NCBI GenBank assembly: GCA_949361645.1
Contig: OX442420.1
Span: forward strand, 1,766,244 to 1,830,243
Direction: 5' to 3'
Length of the DNA: 64,000 bases
From: Spongilla lacustris
Lineage: Eukaryota; Porifera; Demospongiae; Spongillida; Spongillidae
The notes beneath the pieces are model-generated. The model was not told where the DNA came from. It ran no database searches and saw only the letters and a program-made list of their open reading frames with translations. Positions 1 through 11,200 of the stretch are shown here, in pieces (position 1 is the stretch's first letter; the number at the start of each line of letters is the position of its first letter). A program made the position numbers and the translations under genes.

Positions 1-1018
1 CCACAACAGACACAAGTACTAGGTGTAAATGGGAGCATGAGTTTGACCCCACAACAGACACAAGTACAGGGTGTAAATGCGACCATGAATTAGATCTCAC
101 AACAGACCAAGTATAGGGTGTAAATGGAACCATGGTTTTGACCCCACAACACACACACACACGAATACAGGGTGTAAATGGGACCATGGATTTGATCACA
201 AGTACAAGGTGTAAATGGGACCATGGATTTGATCACAAGTATATCCTGGGTGTAAATGGGACCATGGATTTGATCACAAGTATAGGCTGGGTGTAAATGG
301 GACCATGGATTTGATCACACATACAGGGAATGAATGGGACCATGGATTTGACCCCAAAACAGACAAAAGTACAGGATGTAAATGGGACCAATGAATTGAC
401 CCTAAACAGACACAAATACAGGGTGTAAATGTGACCATGGATTTGATCACAAGTATAGGCTGGGTGTAAATGGGACCATGGATTTGATCACAAGTATAGG
501 CTGGGTGTTAATGGGACCATGGATTTGATCACACGTACAGGGTGTAAATGGAACCATGGATCATGGATTTGACCCCACAATAGACACAAGTACAGGGTGT
601 AAATGGGACCATAGATTTGACCCCACAACAGACACAAGTGCTGGTGTAAATGGGATCATAGATTTGACCCTAAACAGACTCAAGTACAGGGTGTAAATAG
701 GACCATGGATTTGACCCCACAATTGATACACCTACAGTGTGTAAATGGGACCATGCATTTGACCCTAAACAGACACAAGTACAGGGTGTAAATGGGACCA
801 TGGATTTGACCCCACAATTGATACACCTACAGTGTGTAAATGGGACCATGCATTTGACCCTAAACAGACACAAGTACAGGGTGTAAATGGGACCATGGAT
901 TTGACCCCAAACTACACAAGTACAGGATGTACATGTAAATGGACCATGGATTTGATCCCACAACGGGGACCATGGATATTATCCCACAACAGACACAAGT
1001 GCACGGTGTAAATGGGAC
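1..1018. repeat. Minisatellite, unit about 40-50 bp
   Basis: Tandem units built around the words gtgtaaatgggaccatgg and atttgaccccacaacagac repeat across the first kilobase with small indels. Some units carry gatcacaag instead of the cccacaacag module, so there are at least two unit variants. The array runs off the left edge. Open frames here are by-products of the repeat. No gene is seen. Confidence 0.95.
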
Positions 1019-1338
1019 CACCGTCGTCATTGTACTAGCATAGATCTAGTAACCTTTCTCACGATCGTCGTATTCGCACCGCTCGAACTTCACGTCCGCC
1101 GATTGAAACTCTTATGATCTTGTCTTCAGTTGACGTCGCCATAAAGTTTATGTACGCAGAAGATAACGAAATAGGGATCGAATAGTATAAAAACTGCATG
1201 TGAGTCCGACTGGGAGATGGATTCACGTACCCAGCGCAGAGTAGGTGTGGCTATAAGTTATCGAAGTGTCAGCCCACAGGAAGTAGTTGCATATTCATGT
1301 ATTTGGTGCATGGAAGCGGGTCACGCACGTACAACGGC
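1019..1338. other. Spacer, nothing recognised
   Basis: Non-repetitive sequence between the minisatellite and the foldback element. No long open frame, RNA gene or transposon terminus was seen. Confidence 0.6.
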
Positions 1339-2556
1339 GCGATTCGAGCGGGAAACTTGTACCAACTTTGCGCCGCTGTATCTCCGTAACGGATGACATA
1401 AAAATTAACGAACAGAACAAATCGATAGGTATACGACCTCTCTACCTACAAACCGAATTTGAAGCGATTTGATTACTCCTACAGAAAGTTATGGCAGGTT
1501 TGAACCCACAGGGGTATCGGACGTTGCAATACTGGCACGGAGCAAGTGCAAGACCCCAAAAAGTATTTTGCCATAGAGAAATGGTGTAGTATGAAGTGTT
1601 GAAAATAGGAAGTTGATAGCGTTAACCGTTCGGAAGATATAGCAATTCAAAAGAGAAGCATTTTTATAACATTTTATATATATATACGAAGGGCCATTTT
1701 GTCGGAAACTGTCCCATATATATATATGGGAAAGTTTATGAGAAAAGGGACCTAGCGTTTATTATAAAAAAGTATAATAAAAATGCATTACGTTTGATTT
1801 GCTATAACTTCCAAACAGTTAACGCTATCAACTTCCTATTTTCAACACTTCATACTGCACCATTTCTCTATGGTAAAATACATTTTGGAGTCTTGCACTT
1901 GCTCCGTGTCAGTATTGCAACGTTCGATACCCCACTGGGTTCAAACCCGCCATAACTTTCGGTAGGAGTAATCAAATCGCTTCAAATTCGGTTTGTAGGT
2001 GGAGAGGTCCTATGCCTATCGATTTCTTCTGTTCGTTGATTTTTATGCCATCCGTTACGGAGATACAGTTGAACAAACTACGTGCACGTTTTCCCGCTTG
2101 ATTCGCGCCAATGTTATAATCCCCGCCTCCCCATACATTGAGCGGAACGCAATTTGCCCAAATCATTGGCGCGAATCGAGCGCGAAAATGGGCACGTAGT
2201 TTGTTCAACTGTATCTCCGTAATGGATGGCATAAAAATCAACGAACAGAACAAATCGATAGGTATAGGACCTCTCTACCTACAAACCGAATTTGAAGCGA
2301 ATTGATTACTCCTACCGAAAGTTATGGCGGGTTTGAACCCAGTGGGGTATCGAACGTTGCAATACTGACACGGAGCAAGAGCAAGACTCCAAAATGTATT
2401 TTACCATAGAGAAATGGTGCAGTATGAAGTGTTGAAAATAGGAAGTTGATAGCGTTAACTGTTCGGAAGTTATGGCAAATCAAACGTAATGCATTTTTAT
2501 TATACTTTTTTATAATAAACGCTAGGTCCCTTTTCTCGTAAACTTTCCCATATATA
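1339..2556. mobile_element. Foldback (long-inverted-repeat) element with an extra arm
   Basis: Positions 1724-2113 and 2164-2556 are inverted copies of each other (about 390 bp each) around a 50-bp loop. A third arm copy at about 1339-1720 has the same orientation as the right arm and abuts the left arm through a cccatatatatatatggg palindrome, so arms one and two also form an inverted repeat. The core motif is tatctccgtaacggatg. A second family member lies at 33480-37298. No protein is encoded; it is presumably a nonautonomous DNA element mobilised in trans. The superfamily is unknown. Confidence 0.8.
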
Positions 2557-4200
2557 GCCCTTGTTTGCAGGTACACATGCACAGAATCATGATGTCCTCC
2601 TGAATTTCTAAGTCAAAAGCTCAAATCAATCACAACTGAAATCACATTCACCTTCTCTTCAGATACATCTCCCTAAGATCATAAGGTAAACAAATAGACT
2701 TTGTCTAATTATATTGTTCACAAATAAGGGCCTCCTTTCATGACTATAAGTGCTACAGCTGTCAAATAATAATGCCGTCATTACAAAAATGAAATTATGC
2801 AAGCATATATTTATCGCATCAGTGCTTTTGTCATCCCCTCCTTTCAATGGTTCATAAATCATGTAGCTACTCGTATATACTAATGATGACCTTAGTGTGT
2901 AGTTAGTCAGGAAAACTGTACCCAAAAGTGTGACAAACATCCATCTATAAATACATGCACATTTACAGGGTGTACATTATCAAGCTTATACATTGTGAGG
3001 AGACTCATATACATTTAGCAAATCAAGGTACCACTGCAATGGTACATTATAGGTACCTTTACTGTTTCAATACTTCTGGTGTTGTCAAAGGTTCAAGATC
3101 CACTCCTTTTGTGGTTTGCAAATCCTTTACCTTTGGAAAATATGATATAAGAAGTTCCTTAAACTCCTCACCTGTCATTTTTTAAGTAACTCGACAAGCT
3201 TTACTTCAAGCCGGTCCAACAAGAAGCAGTTTGTCTTTATTCTTCTCGGTGGATGTTAGTACTTGATATTCCATCCGTTTTTGAAGACATGCAAGGTGGT
3301 GTCTCCATACCATATTAGGTGTACCACTAGCTATTTGGAACTATTATAGCTTTTTCCTTCTCTCAATCTATTGTTCTGCTCTGCTTTGAACGCAGGTTCT
3401 GCATGCATGGAACAGTGCAGATGGTGGGGAAAATAATAATAAATTCTTACTTTAGTGCCCAACAAAAACAACACCTAGCCATCAGCGGGCAGCATTTTGA
3501 ATCATGAATTTCTAGAGGACATATAGTGATTCTGTGCCTGCAAGCAAGGTATATCACCTGCAATTTCAGCAAAGGTTACAGCACTGGCCTTCAACAAGGA
3601 ATCCCTTTAGGTTCTGGTTCTTAAAGACCTTCATGATGCCCAATTATGATCTCACACCATGGTGCAGTATTAGACCTTACATGTAATTCTTTTTTAAAAA
3701 TCATTTCTTCAACTCATAATTCGATCTATACTGAAAGATTTTGTGTCTGTAAACAAGGATACCATACATTATTAGAAGTTCTCATCGTTTTTCTTTTTAT
3801 TTATAGGATTTGTCTCAGTGTTGATTTACATATTAGGTATCACAATATTGTTATTTATGTCTATATCAGTGTTTGTTTTTTGGTTTAATCTCAATGCAGG
3901 TGCTACAAAACATGCAAGCTAAACAAAATCTGATTTTTTTAGGTGATAAACAACATCCACAAAAATAAAACAACTGAGAGCACATTTACTTCAATCACTA
4001 GCAGAACAGTAATGTGATAAAAGGATGTCTTCAAGTGTTCAACATGACTGATTAAATCTCCTCAATTCCAGTTATTAGTGCCTGCAATATTTCAGCAAAG
4101 GCTGCAGCACTGGCCTTCAACAAGGAATCCATCTAGGTTCTGGTTCTTAAAGACTTTCATGATTCCAAATTATTGTTTGACCTGAATAACAGAGATATCA
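2557..4200. other. No firm gene; weak minus-strand coding traces
   Basis: Between about 3310 and 3070 the minus strand has short open stretches (for example around MTGEEFKELL near 3175) that read like exon pieces but need frame changes or unseen splices to join. I could not build a gene. The rest is AT-rich with no recognised feature apart from the duplicated block at 3534-4172. Confidence 0.4.
3534..4172 (+). repeat. Direct repeat of a ~100-bp block
   Basis: The block containing gcactggccttcaacaagg and ttctggttcttaaagac occurs at about 3534-3645 and again at about 4079-4172 in the same orientation, with about 10% differences. About 430 bp of other sequence separates the copies. It may be an old local duplication or two copies of a short dispersed repeat. 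Confidence 0.8.
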
Positions 4201-4245
4201 AAGAGCTCTCAGTGGTACCTTATGCACACTTCTGGCTCCTTGCAC

Positions 4246-4246
4246 G

Positions 4247-4285
<39 letters not shown>

Positions 4286-4288
4286 ACA

Positions 4289-4337
<49 letters not shown>
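4246..4337. repeat. (CA)n microsatellite
   Basis: Nearly pure CA dinucleotides with two ccc interruptions. A smaller (CA)n tract lies at 4588-4624. Confidence 0.97.
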
Positions 4338-4340
<3 letters not shown>

Positions 4341-4587
4341 CATGCACACACACAGAGGCTGGGTACATCAACATGTACCATTTAAATTTTTTAAAGGTGC
4401 AGATGCATGTACAAAGAGATCAACTTAGATCAGTTGGATTGCTCTACAGATGAGAGGTAAAAACTATCAATAGCACACCTTATAAATAAACACACCCAAT
4501 GACAACCATGCACACACTTCACAGACATACACACACATGCATATGCAAAGAGATTGTGATAACCTGATCAGTGGACTGAGCACACAG

Positions 4588-4628
<41 letters not shown>

Positions 4629-4726
4629 CATGGCGGATGCACATAATGATAACTGGAGAAGTGACCATTCTGTTGTTTAGATGGTAGGTCTAAATATTCC
4701 AATGACACCGCTAACATACACTCTTT

Positions 4727-5498
4727 CTAGGGCTGTTGCTGCCAGTACAGTTGCACAGTTTTTAATTGGACCACTTTTCCCAATAGTGTCTGGTGGCCTT
4801 CAACAGATCCAGTGACTGGGGCTTCATTTTGCTGTGCTGCTTCGTCCCTCTTGTGCCAAATGGCGTCCAGTTCAGCTAGCATGTTAAATGATGAGAGAGT
4901 GGCCTGAGGTTTGGATGAAGAGAGAAGAATGGTATGTACTGTTATGAGGCAGTTCACCAGCGAGGAAGGAGAGAAGGGGGAAGAGGATGCAGGGCCGTAG
5001 CCAGATTTACGAGGTGGGGGGGGGGGGGGGGTGGGGGGGCGGTCAGATATGTGCGATTGAGTATACTTAGAGAGGCCCTTTTCTAAATGGAGACAAATTT
5101 TACTATTAAATAGTCAGTAGTACCATTGAAATCATGCACCAAATATTTATCAAATAACAATTCACTATTGAAACATAGTGGGTCACGTCACATGTGACCT
5201 TCATTATGGAAGGGGAGTTGTTTGACCCCCCCCCCCACCCCAGCCCTGGGATTAGGGGAGTATAGAAGGGGAGGAGGGAAGGTGGGAGGATAAAGAGGAG
5301 GGAATTATTGTAATCTATTTGTTTGGCTCACCTGCCGATCAAGTTCTCTTTCCCTCTGGCATCGTGGTGATGTCATACATCTCTGACCCAAGTATCTGGT
5401 GCCAACCAGCTGCTGACAAAACTCCTCGTGAAGAGCCTGCAGCTGTTGGTGCTCCACTGTACACAAGCTTGGGAGCAACTCTGGACTGGTACTGCTGA
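4727..5498 (-). CDS. Putative last two exons of an unidentified gene
   Basis: Two minus-strand segments look like spliced exons. The first is 5498-5332, preceded by an acceptor (ttatggcag) and ending CGGCAG at a gtgagc donor. The second is 4903-4727, preceded by an acceptor (aaacctcag) and ending in TAG. The donor and acceptor are both in phase 0, so the frame continues across a 428-bp intron. The peptide is Gln/Glu/Leu-rich (for example VEHQQLQALHEEFCQQL), suggesting a helical or coiled segment, and ends YWQQQP. I do not recognise the family. Upstream exons were not found with confidence; a frame at 5925-5740 is a possible piece. The intron carries a MITE-like insertion. Confidence 0.45.
4990..5248. 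mobile_element. MITE-like insertion with poly-G/C cores
   Basis: It starts cagggccgtagccag and ends ccccagccctg, an imperfect terminal inverted repeat, with a long G run near 5015-5038 and a C run near 5226-5236. A similar left end occurs at 17982. The ends resemble those of nonautonomous hAT elements, but I found no clean target duplication, so the boundaries are approximate. Confidence 0.4.
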
Positions 5499-6283
5499 CT
5501 GCCATAAGGGTGAAATGCAGGAGCCCTTAGAAAGACATCAGTGTGGTCTAGTACAGAGGACTGCAATGGATCTAAGGATGCAGTGAGCGAAGGAAAGGGA
5601 AAAGAGACAGATAGAGGAGGCAGTAGGGAGAGCAAATTGCTGTGTAGTAAGCCCCTGCGGTTATCCCCTCATTTTGTTCACAGAGTTGCCTTCAGCAGGT
5701 ACTATAGACAGTGAACAATGGCAGACCGAATGAATAATGTCAGGTATGACTAGTAGATACGGTTGGTTTCCGTTCCGTGGTGCCAGAAGCGTGGAGGCGG
5801 ACGAGTGGTAGGCCTATTCGATAAATCCGACCGGCTGTACCCGTCACCACAATCCGATCAGATCCTTCGATATCAATGGACTGGTAGCTGTGAGAAATAA
5901 AGCCCGGAATCAAAATGAGATGCACAGAGCAGGATTGGAAATATTAAAAAAAATACTTACAAAGTAGGCCTTTGAGCACAAGTCACTGGCTTGTTCTCAT
6001 TTCGACTGCATGGTCTGTAGACCTTTGCGCACTACATATGAAAGCTTGCTTAAAATCCCGTACCACAAAAGCATCTCTATTATTTAAATGGTCAGGCTCC
6101 AAAGTTCTGTAAACTCAGTAAGAAACTGGATCCGGCCGCGGGTTTGGGTGGTATTAGCATATTATGATTAGCTCGACTGCAATGCGCTAGCTGGACAATC
6201 GATCCGATGACCGCAAAGGATCGATTCGATAGTCATGATCGCTGCGGTGAGGAAGAAATAATTTTGTCCAGTTTGGCGTTCCA
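5499..6283. other. No confident gene
   Basis: The minus strand has a 61-codon open frame at 5925-5740 that follows a plausible acceptor (tttctcacag, near 5889) and could be an upstream exon of the 4727-5498 gene, but I could not join the phases. Nothing else is recognised before the TTCG array. Confidence 0.35.
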
Positions 6284-7475
6284 TTCGTTCGTTCGTTCGT
6301 TCGTTCGTTCGTTCGTTCGTTCGTTCGTTCGTTCGTTCGTTCGTTCGTTCGTTCGTTCGTTCGTTCGTTCGTTCGTTCGTTCGTTCGTTCGTTCGTTCGT
6401 TCGTTCGTTCGTTCGTTCGTTCGTTCGTTCGTTCGTTCGTTCGTTCGTTCGTTCGTTCGTTCGTTCGTTCGTTCGTTCGTTCGTTCGTTCGTTCGTTCGT
6501 TCGTTCGTTCGTTCGTTCGTTCGTTCGTTCGTTCGTTCGTTCGTTCGTTCGTTCGTTCGTTCGTTCGTTCGTTCGTTCGTTCGTTCGTTCGTTCGTTCGT
6601 TCGTTCGTTCGTTCGTTCGTTCGTTCGTTCGTTCGTTCGTTCGTTCGTTCGTTCGTTCGTTCGTTCGTTCGTTCGTTCGTTCGTTCGTTCGTTCGTTCGT
6701 TCGTTCGTTCGTTCGTTCGTTCGTTCGTTCGTTCGTTCGTTCGTTCGTTCGTTCGTTCGTTCGTTCGTTCGTTCGTTCGTTCGTTCGTTCGTTCGTTCGT
6801 TCGTTCGTTCGTTCGTTCGTTCGTTCGTTCGTTCGTTCGTTCGTTCGTTCGTTCGTTCGTTCGTTCGTTCGTTCGTTCGTTCGTTCGTTCGTTCGTTCGT
6901 TCGTTCGTTCGTTCGTTCGTTCGTTCGTTCGTTCGTTCGTTCGTTCGTTCGTTCGTTCGTTCGTTCGTTCGTTCGTTCGTTCGTTCGTTCGTTCGTTCGT
7001 TCGTTCGTTCGTTCGTTCGTTCGTTCGTTCGTTCGTTCGTTCGTTCGTTCGTTCGTTCGTTCGTTCGTTCGTTCGTTCGTTCGTTCGTTCGTTCGTTCGT
7101 TCGTTCGTTCGTTCGTTCGTTCGTTCGTTCGTTCGTTCGTTCGTTCGTTCGTTCGTTCGTTCGTTCGTTCGTTCGTTCGTTCGTTCGTTCGTTCGTTCGT
7201 TCGTTCGTTCGTTCGTTCGTTCGTTCGTTCGTTCGTTCGTTCGTTCGTTCGTTCGTTCGTTCGTTCGTTCGTTCGTTCGTTCGTTCGTTCGTTCGTTCGT
7301 TCGTTCGTTCGTTCGTTCGTTCGTTCGTTCGTTCGTTCGTTCGTTCGTTCGTTCGTTCGTTCGTTCGTTCGTTCGTTCGTTCGTTCGTTCGTTCGTTCGT
7401 TCGTTCGTTCGTTCGTTCGTTCGTTCGTTCGTTCGTTCGTTCGTTCGTTCGTTCGTTCGTTTCGTTTTGTTCGTT
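6284..7475. repeat. (TTCG)n array, about 294 perfect units
   Basis: From 6284 to 7460 the sequence is uninterrupted TTCG (1177 bp), followed by a few degenerate units to about 7475. Every unit holds one CpG. Because 4 is not divisible by 3 and TTCG yields no stop in any frame on either strand, the array creates artificial open frames reading (FVRS)n and (TNER)n. I consider these non-coding. Confidence 0.98.
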
Positions 7476-8166
7476 GGCGGCTGCTCCATTATGGCTGAAG
7501 AGGTTGAAGATACCGGTAAACGTAATTTTAATAGACAATGGTGAAGCTTGGGAGAGATACGTAAAGCGGTTTAGAAGCAATTCTGAGGCAGCAGAACAAT
7601 TCATCGCTGATGAAAAATTAGTTGGCAATGAAGACCAAAGGAGAGGGTTGAAAAAATAAAATGGGTTGATTGGTGCTAATGATTCTAAAGGATTGGGAAC
7701 ATTATCAGAAGAACCCCTAGAGCACAACAATAAAAATCTTCGCATATACAGAGCATTTCTGATGTAATAACACGATTATGGATTAAGTCTGATCCTATAG
7801 TTAGAAGCTTTCAACATGCTGTCAATAGCATGCAAGATCAAGTTACTTATCTTTGGAAGAACATCTACTTGCCTGCATGTTTGCAGATGATCAGGATCAG
7901 GAGACAGGAACATAATCTGAACTTTGTCTGTCAGCATGCAGCATTCACACCATATTTGCTAATTCTTGATTTTACATTTTTGATTTTTATGTAGTAAGGT
8001 TCATATATAAAGTGTTACTTCAATTGTGTAAACTAATAAGGATGTCTGCAAACATGTTTTGGATATTTTAAAATTTTAATAGTTAATGATATTCAAATGA
8101 AATAGAACTTGATTATTTTGGTTTGAAATATTCAAATCTTATCATCATTAAACTTGATTAATAATA
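7476..8166 (+). other. Intergenic; possible gag-like scrap at 7474-7659
   Basis: A short frame contains DNGEAWERYVKRF, which resembles the N-terminus of Ty3/gypsy Gag proteins, but it stops within 61 codons. It may be a remnant of an old element. The remainder is AT-rich and featureless up to the gypsy target site. Confidence 0.3.
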
Positions 8167-8171
8167 AACAT

Positions 8172-8282
8172 TGTGATAACTGATGTATTATATTATGCAA
8201 CGCGCATGCGCATGCTAGTATTTAAGTGTTGCCGCATTGGATTTTGACAGATTAAAATTGGTACTTTAGCCGAGTTACTACA
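8172..8282 (+). repeat. 5' LTR (111 bp)
   Basis: Begins tgtgataactg and ends gttactaca. It contains the palindrome gcgcatgcgc near 8200-8210, which matches the consensus bound by NRF1-type factors, and is followed within a few bases by tagtatttaag, a possible TATA-like element. So short an LTR must pack the promoter and polyadenylation signal tightly. The copy at 12353-12457 lacks a 6-bp insertion present here. Confidence 0.95.
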
Positions 8283-8289
8283 TAACTGC

Positions 8290-11200
8290 ATGGCGACGAG
8301 GGTGTTCATGGCACTCTTTGGAGCGGTTGGAGAATATGTGGAGGGGGAGGAAGACTGGTCACAATACGTCGAAAGGCTTGGGCACTTCTTCGGGGCTAAC
8401 GGAGTGAGTGATGCAAGTAAGAAGCGCTCAGTTCTTCTTTCCACCATAGGGCCGAAAGCGTACCAGACGCTAGCTAGTCTGGTTGCGCCAGAGACACCGG
8501 GAGGCAAGACGTACGATGAACTGATAAAATTGATGGCAGAGCATTTAAGTCCCAAGCCGCCGGTAATAGTCCAGCGGTACAGGTTCCATAGCAGGGTCAG
8601 GCAACAAGGCGAGTCGGTAAGTGTGTACGTAACGCAGCTTAAGGAGCTAGCTCGGAAGTGTGAGTTTGGTGATGCCCTTAACGATATGCTGCGAGACAGA
8701 CTAGTATGTGGCATTAACGACGAGCGAGTGCAAAAGAGACTCTTAGTTGAGGTAAATTTGACGTTTGATTCAGCCCTTAAGATTTCCCAAGGTTGCGAAG
8801 TGGCAGAACGGTGCGCAAAAGAAATACACAGTGGACGCTCTCAGGAGTTGGCCGAGCACCAAAACCAACAGGTACATGCTGTAACTCCTGGACGACCTCA
8901 GTGGAGAACAGGTCCTGGAACTGGAACCCCGAGGTGTTACAGGTGTCTGTGGAGGGACCACGCTCCTGATAAGTGCCCACATCGAAGTGCTGAGTGTTTT
9001 GGGTGTAGCAAAAGAGGTCATATTCGGAGGGCGTGTAAACAAGTACAAGCGAAGGCTGGGGGAATGCAGCCATCTCGGCGAGGAGTACAGGTGTTGCAAG
9101 AGGAGTCAGAAGACCTAGAGGAGGAAGGGGACAGTACTAACGCACTCCAACAATTGCGTATACAAGGTGTATTGTGCAAAATCAATAATGAACCCATTCA
9201 ATTGCAGGTGTCTATCGATGGAGTATTGGTCACAATGGAGCTAGACACAGGAGCCGCTGTATCTATTGTTTCGGAATCAACATTCCGGCGCCTATGGTCA
9301 GGGAAGGTCTTAGAGAGGTCAGGAATTCGGTTGTGTACATATTCTGGTGAGTCATTAAAAGTGATAGGTAAATGGGAAGCAGACGTGAAGTACAATAACC
9401 AAACAGATAAATTGTCAGTAATTGTGTTGGAGGGAGCAGGACCATCACTTTTGGGGAGAGACTGGCTACACCGCTTTAGGATTGACTGGAAGTCTTTGTT
9501 TGTTATACAGAAGGGTGCTTCATTAGAAAATGTATTGACAAAGTATGAAATGGTGTTTAAGGAAGGGCTAGGTACAGTGCTAGGCTATGAAGCAAAACTA
9601 GTTATGAAAGAAAATGCAGTACCTCGATTTTGCAAAGCTCGACCAGTGCCATATGCCATTAAAGAAAAGATTGAGAAAGAACTAAATAAACTAGTTCAAG
9701 AGGGTATATTACAACCAGTTGAACTGTCGGAGTGGGCAGCACCAATTGTTCCTGTGGTGAAGCCTGATCAATCTATTAGAATATGTGGTGACTTCCGGCT
9801 AACTGTAAACCAGGCCTTAGAAACTGAACGGTATCCACTGCCAAAAATTGAAGATATATTGGCCTCATTGGCAGGTGGGGAAAGGTTTACCAAGTTAGAT
9901 TTGAGTAAAGCATATCTGCAGGTCCAACTGGATGAGGCTTCCAGAAAATTTATGGTAATAAATACACATAAAGGATTATTCCAATATACTAGGATGCCTT
10001 TTGGGGTGTCATCAGCTCCTAGTATATTTCAGAGGATAATGGACAGTGTACTTCAGGGGATCCCAAAGGTGATTGTGTATATTGATGACATTTTAATAGC
10101 AGGCAGTACTGACAAAGAACATTTGGAGACACTTGAAAAAGTTCTGTATAAGTTAAAAGAAGCTGGTATTCACCTCAACAAAGATAAATGCTTCTTTTTG
10201 CAGGAGTCAGTTGTGTATTTGGGATACAAAATTGATAAAAATGGTATTCATCCCTTGGCAGAAAAGGTAGAAGCAGTGAAGAATGCACCAGAGCCTAAGA
10301 ATATAACAGAGTTAAAATCGTATTTGGGGCTTCTGACATACTACTCTCGGTTTCTTCCACGCATGGCAACCATGCTGGCACAATTGTACAGGCTACTGCA
10401 GGCTAAGATTCCATGGAATTGGACACAGAAGGAGAAAATGGCCTTTGAGAACTCAAAGAATTTGCTACTGTCTGCCAAGGTACTTGTACATTTTGACCCC
10501 AATAAGGAATTGATTTTAGCATGTGATGCTTCATCTTATGGTGTGGGTGCCGTACTGTCCCATAAAATGTCAGATGGTACAGAGCGACCCATTGCATTTG
10601 CTTCTCGTACACTGTCTAGTGCAGAAAAAAACTATTCACAACTTGAAAAGGAGGGGCTTGCTTGCATATTTGGTGTAAAGCGGTTTCATTTGTATTTATA
10701 TGGAAGAAATTTTACAATTGTAACTGATCACAAACCATTGTTGCAGCTATTTGACCCCCAAAGGGGAATCCCTATGCAGGTGTCAGGGAGAATACAAAGG
10801 TGGATAATGACTCTAGCAGTGTACAAGTACAAGTTGGTTTTCAAGAAAACTGAAGAGCATGGTAATGCAGATGCATTGAGCCGGCTACCAATGGACGGGA
10901 AGCAAATTGAAGAGGAAGAAGAAACACCCACAGAATTGGTCCTACTTTTTGAAAGTCTAAAGGACTCACCAGTAGACTGTTCACAAGTGAAGCATTGGAC
11001 TAAGAAAGATCCAATCTTGTCACAAGTATTGCAGTATATATTGGCAGGGTGGCCACTACATCCGCCTTCAGAGGCATCACAGACCCTGTTATCTTTCTGG
11101 CAACGTCGAATGGAGCTATCAACTCATGATGGTTGTATCCTTTGGGGTAATCGGGTGGTTGTCCCAGAAAAAGGAAGAAATTATGCATTGCAAGAGTTGC

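Noticed and set aside
1..1018. Possible CRISPR array
   Set aside because: The units are contiguous and degenerate without unique spacers, and the genome is eukaryotic. It is a minisatellite.
4173..4428. Two 68-70-codon His/Thr-rich frames
   Set aside because: They translate a CA microsatellite.
6168..7745. Open frames of 418-525 codons reading (TNER)n or (FVRS)n across the TTCG array
   Set aside because: TTCG repeats contain no stop in any frame on either strand. The frames have no independent coding signature, and their ends are short unique scraps.
8193..9099. Minus-strand frames opposite gag of the intact gypsy
   Set aside because: They are antisense shadows of the gag-pol frame, which has all family motifs.
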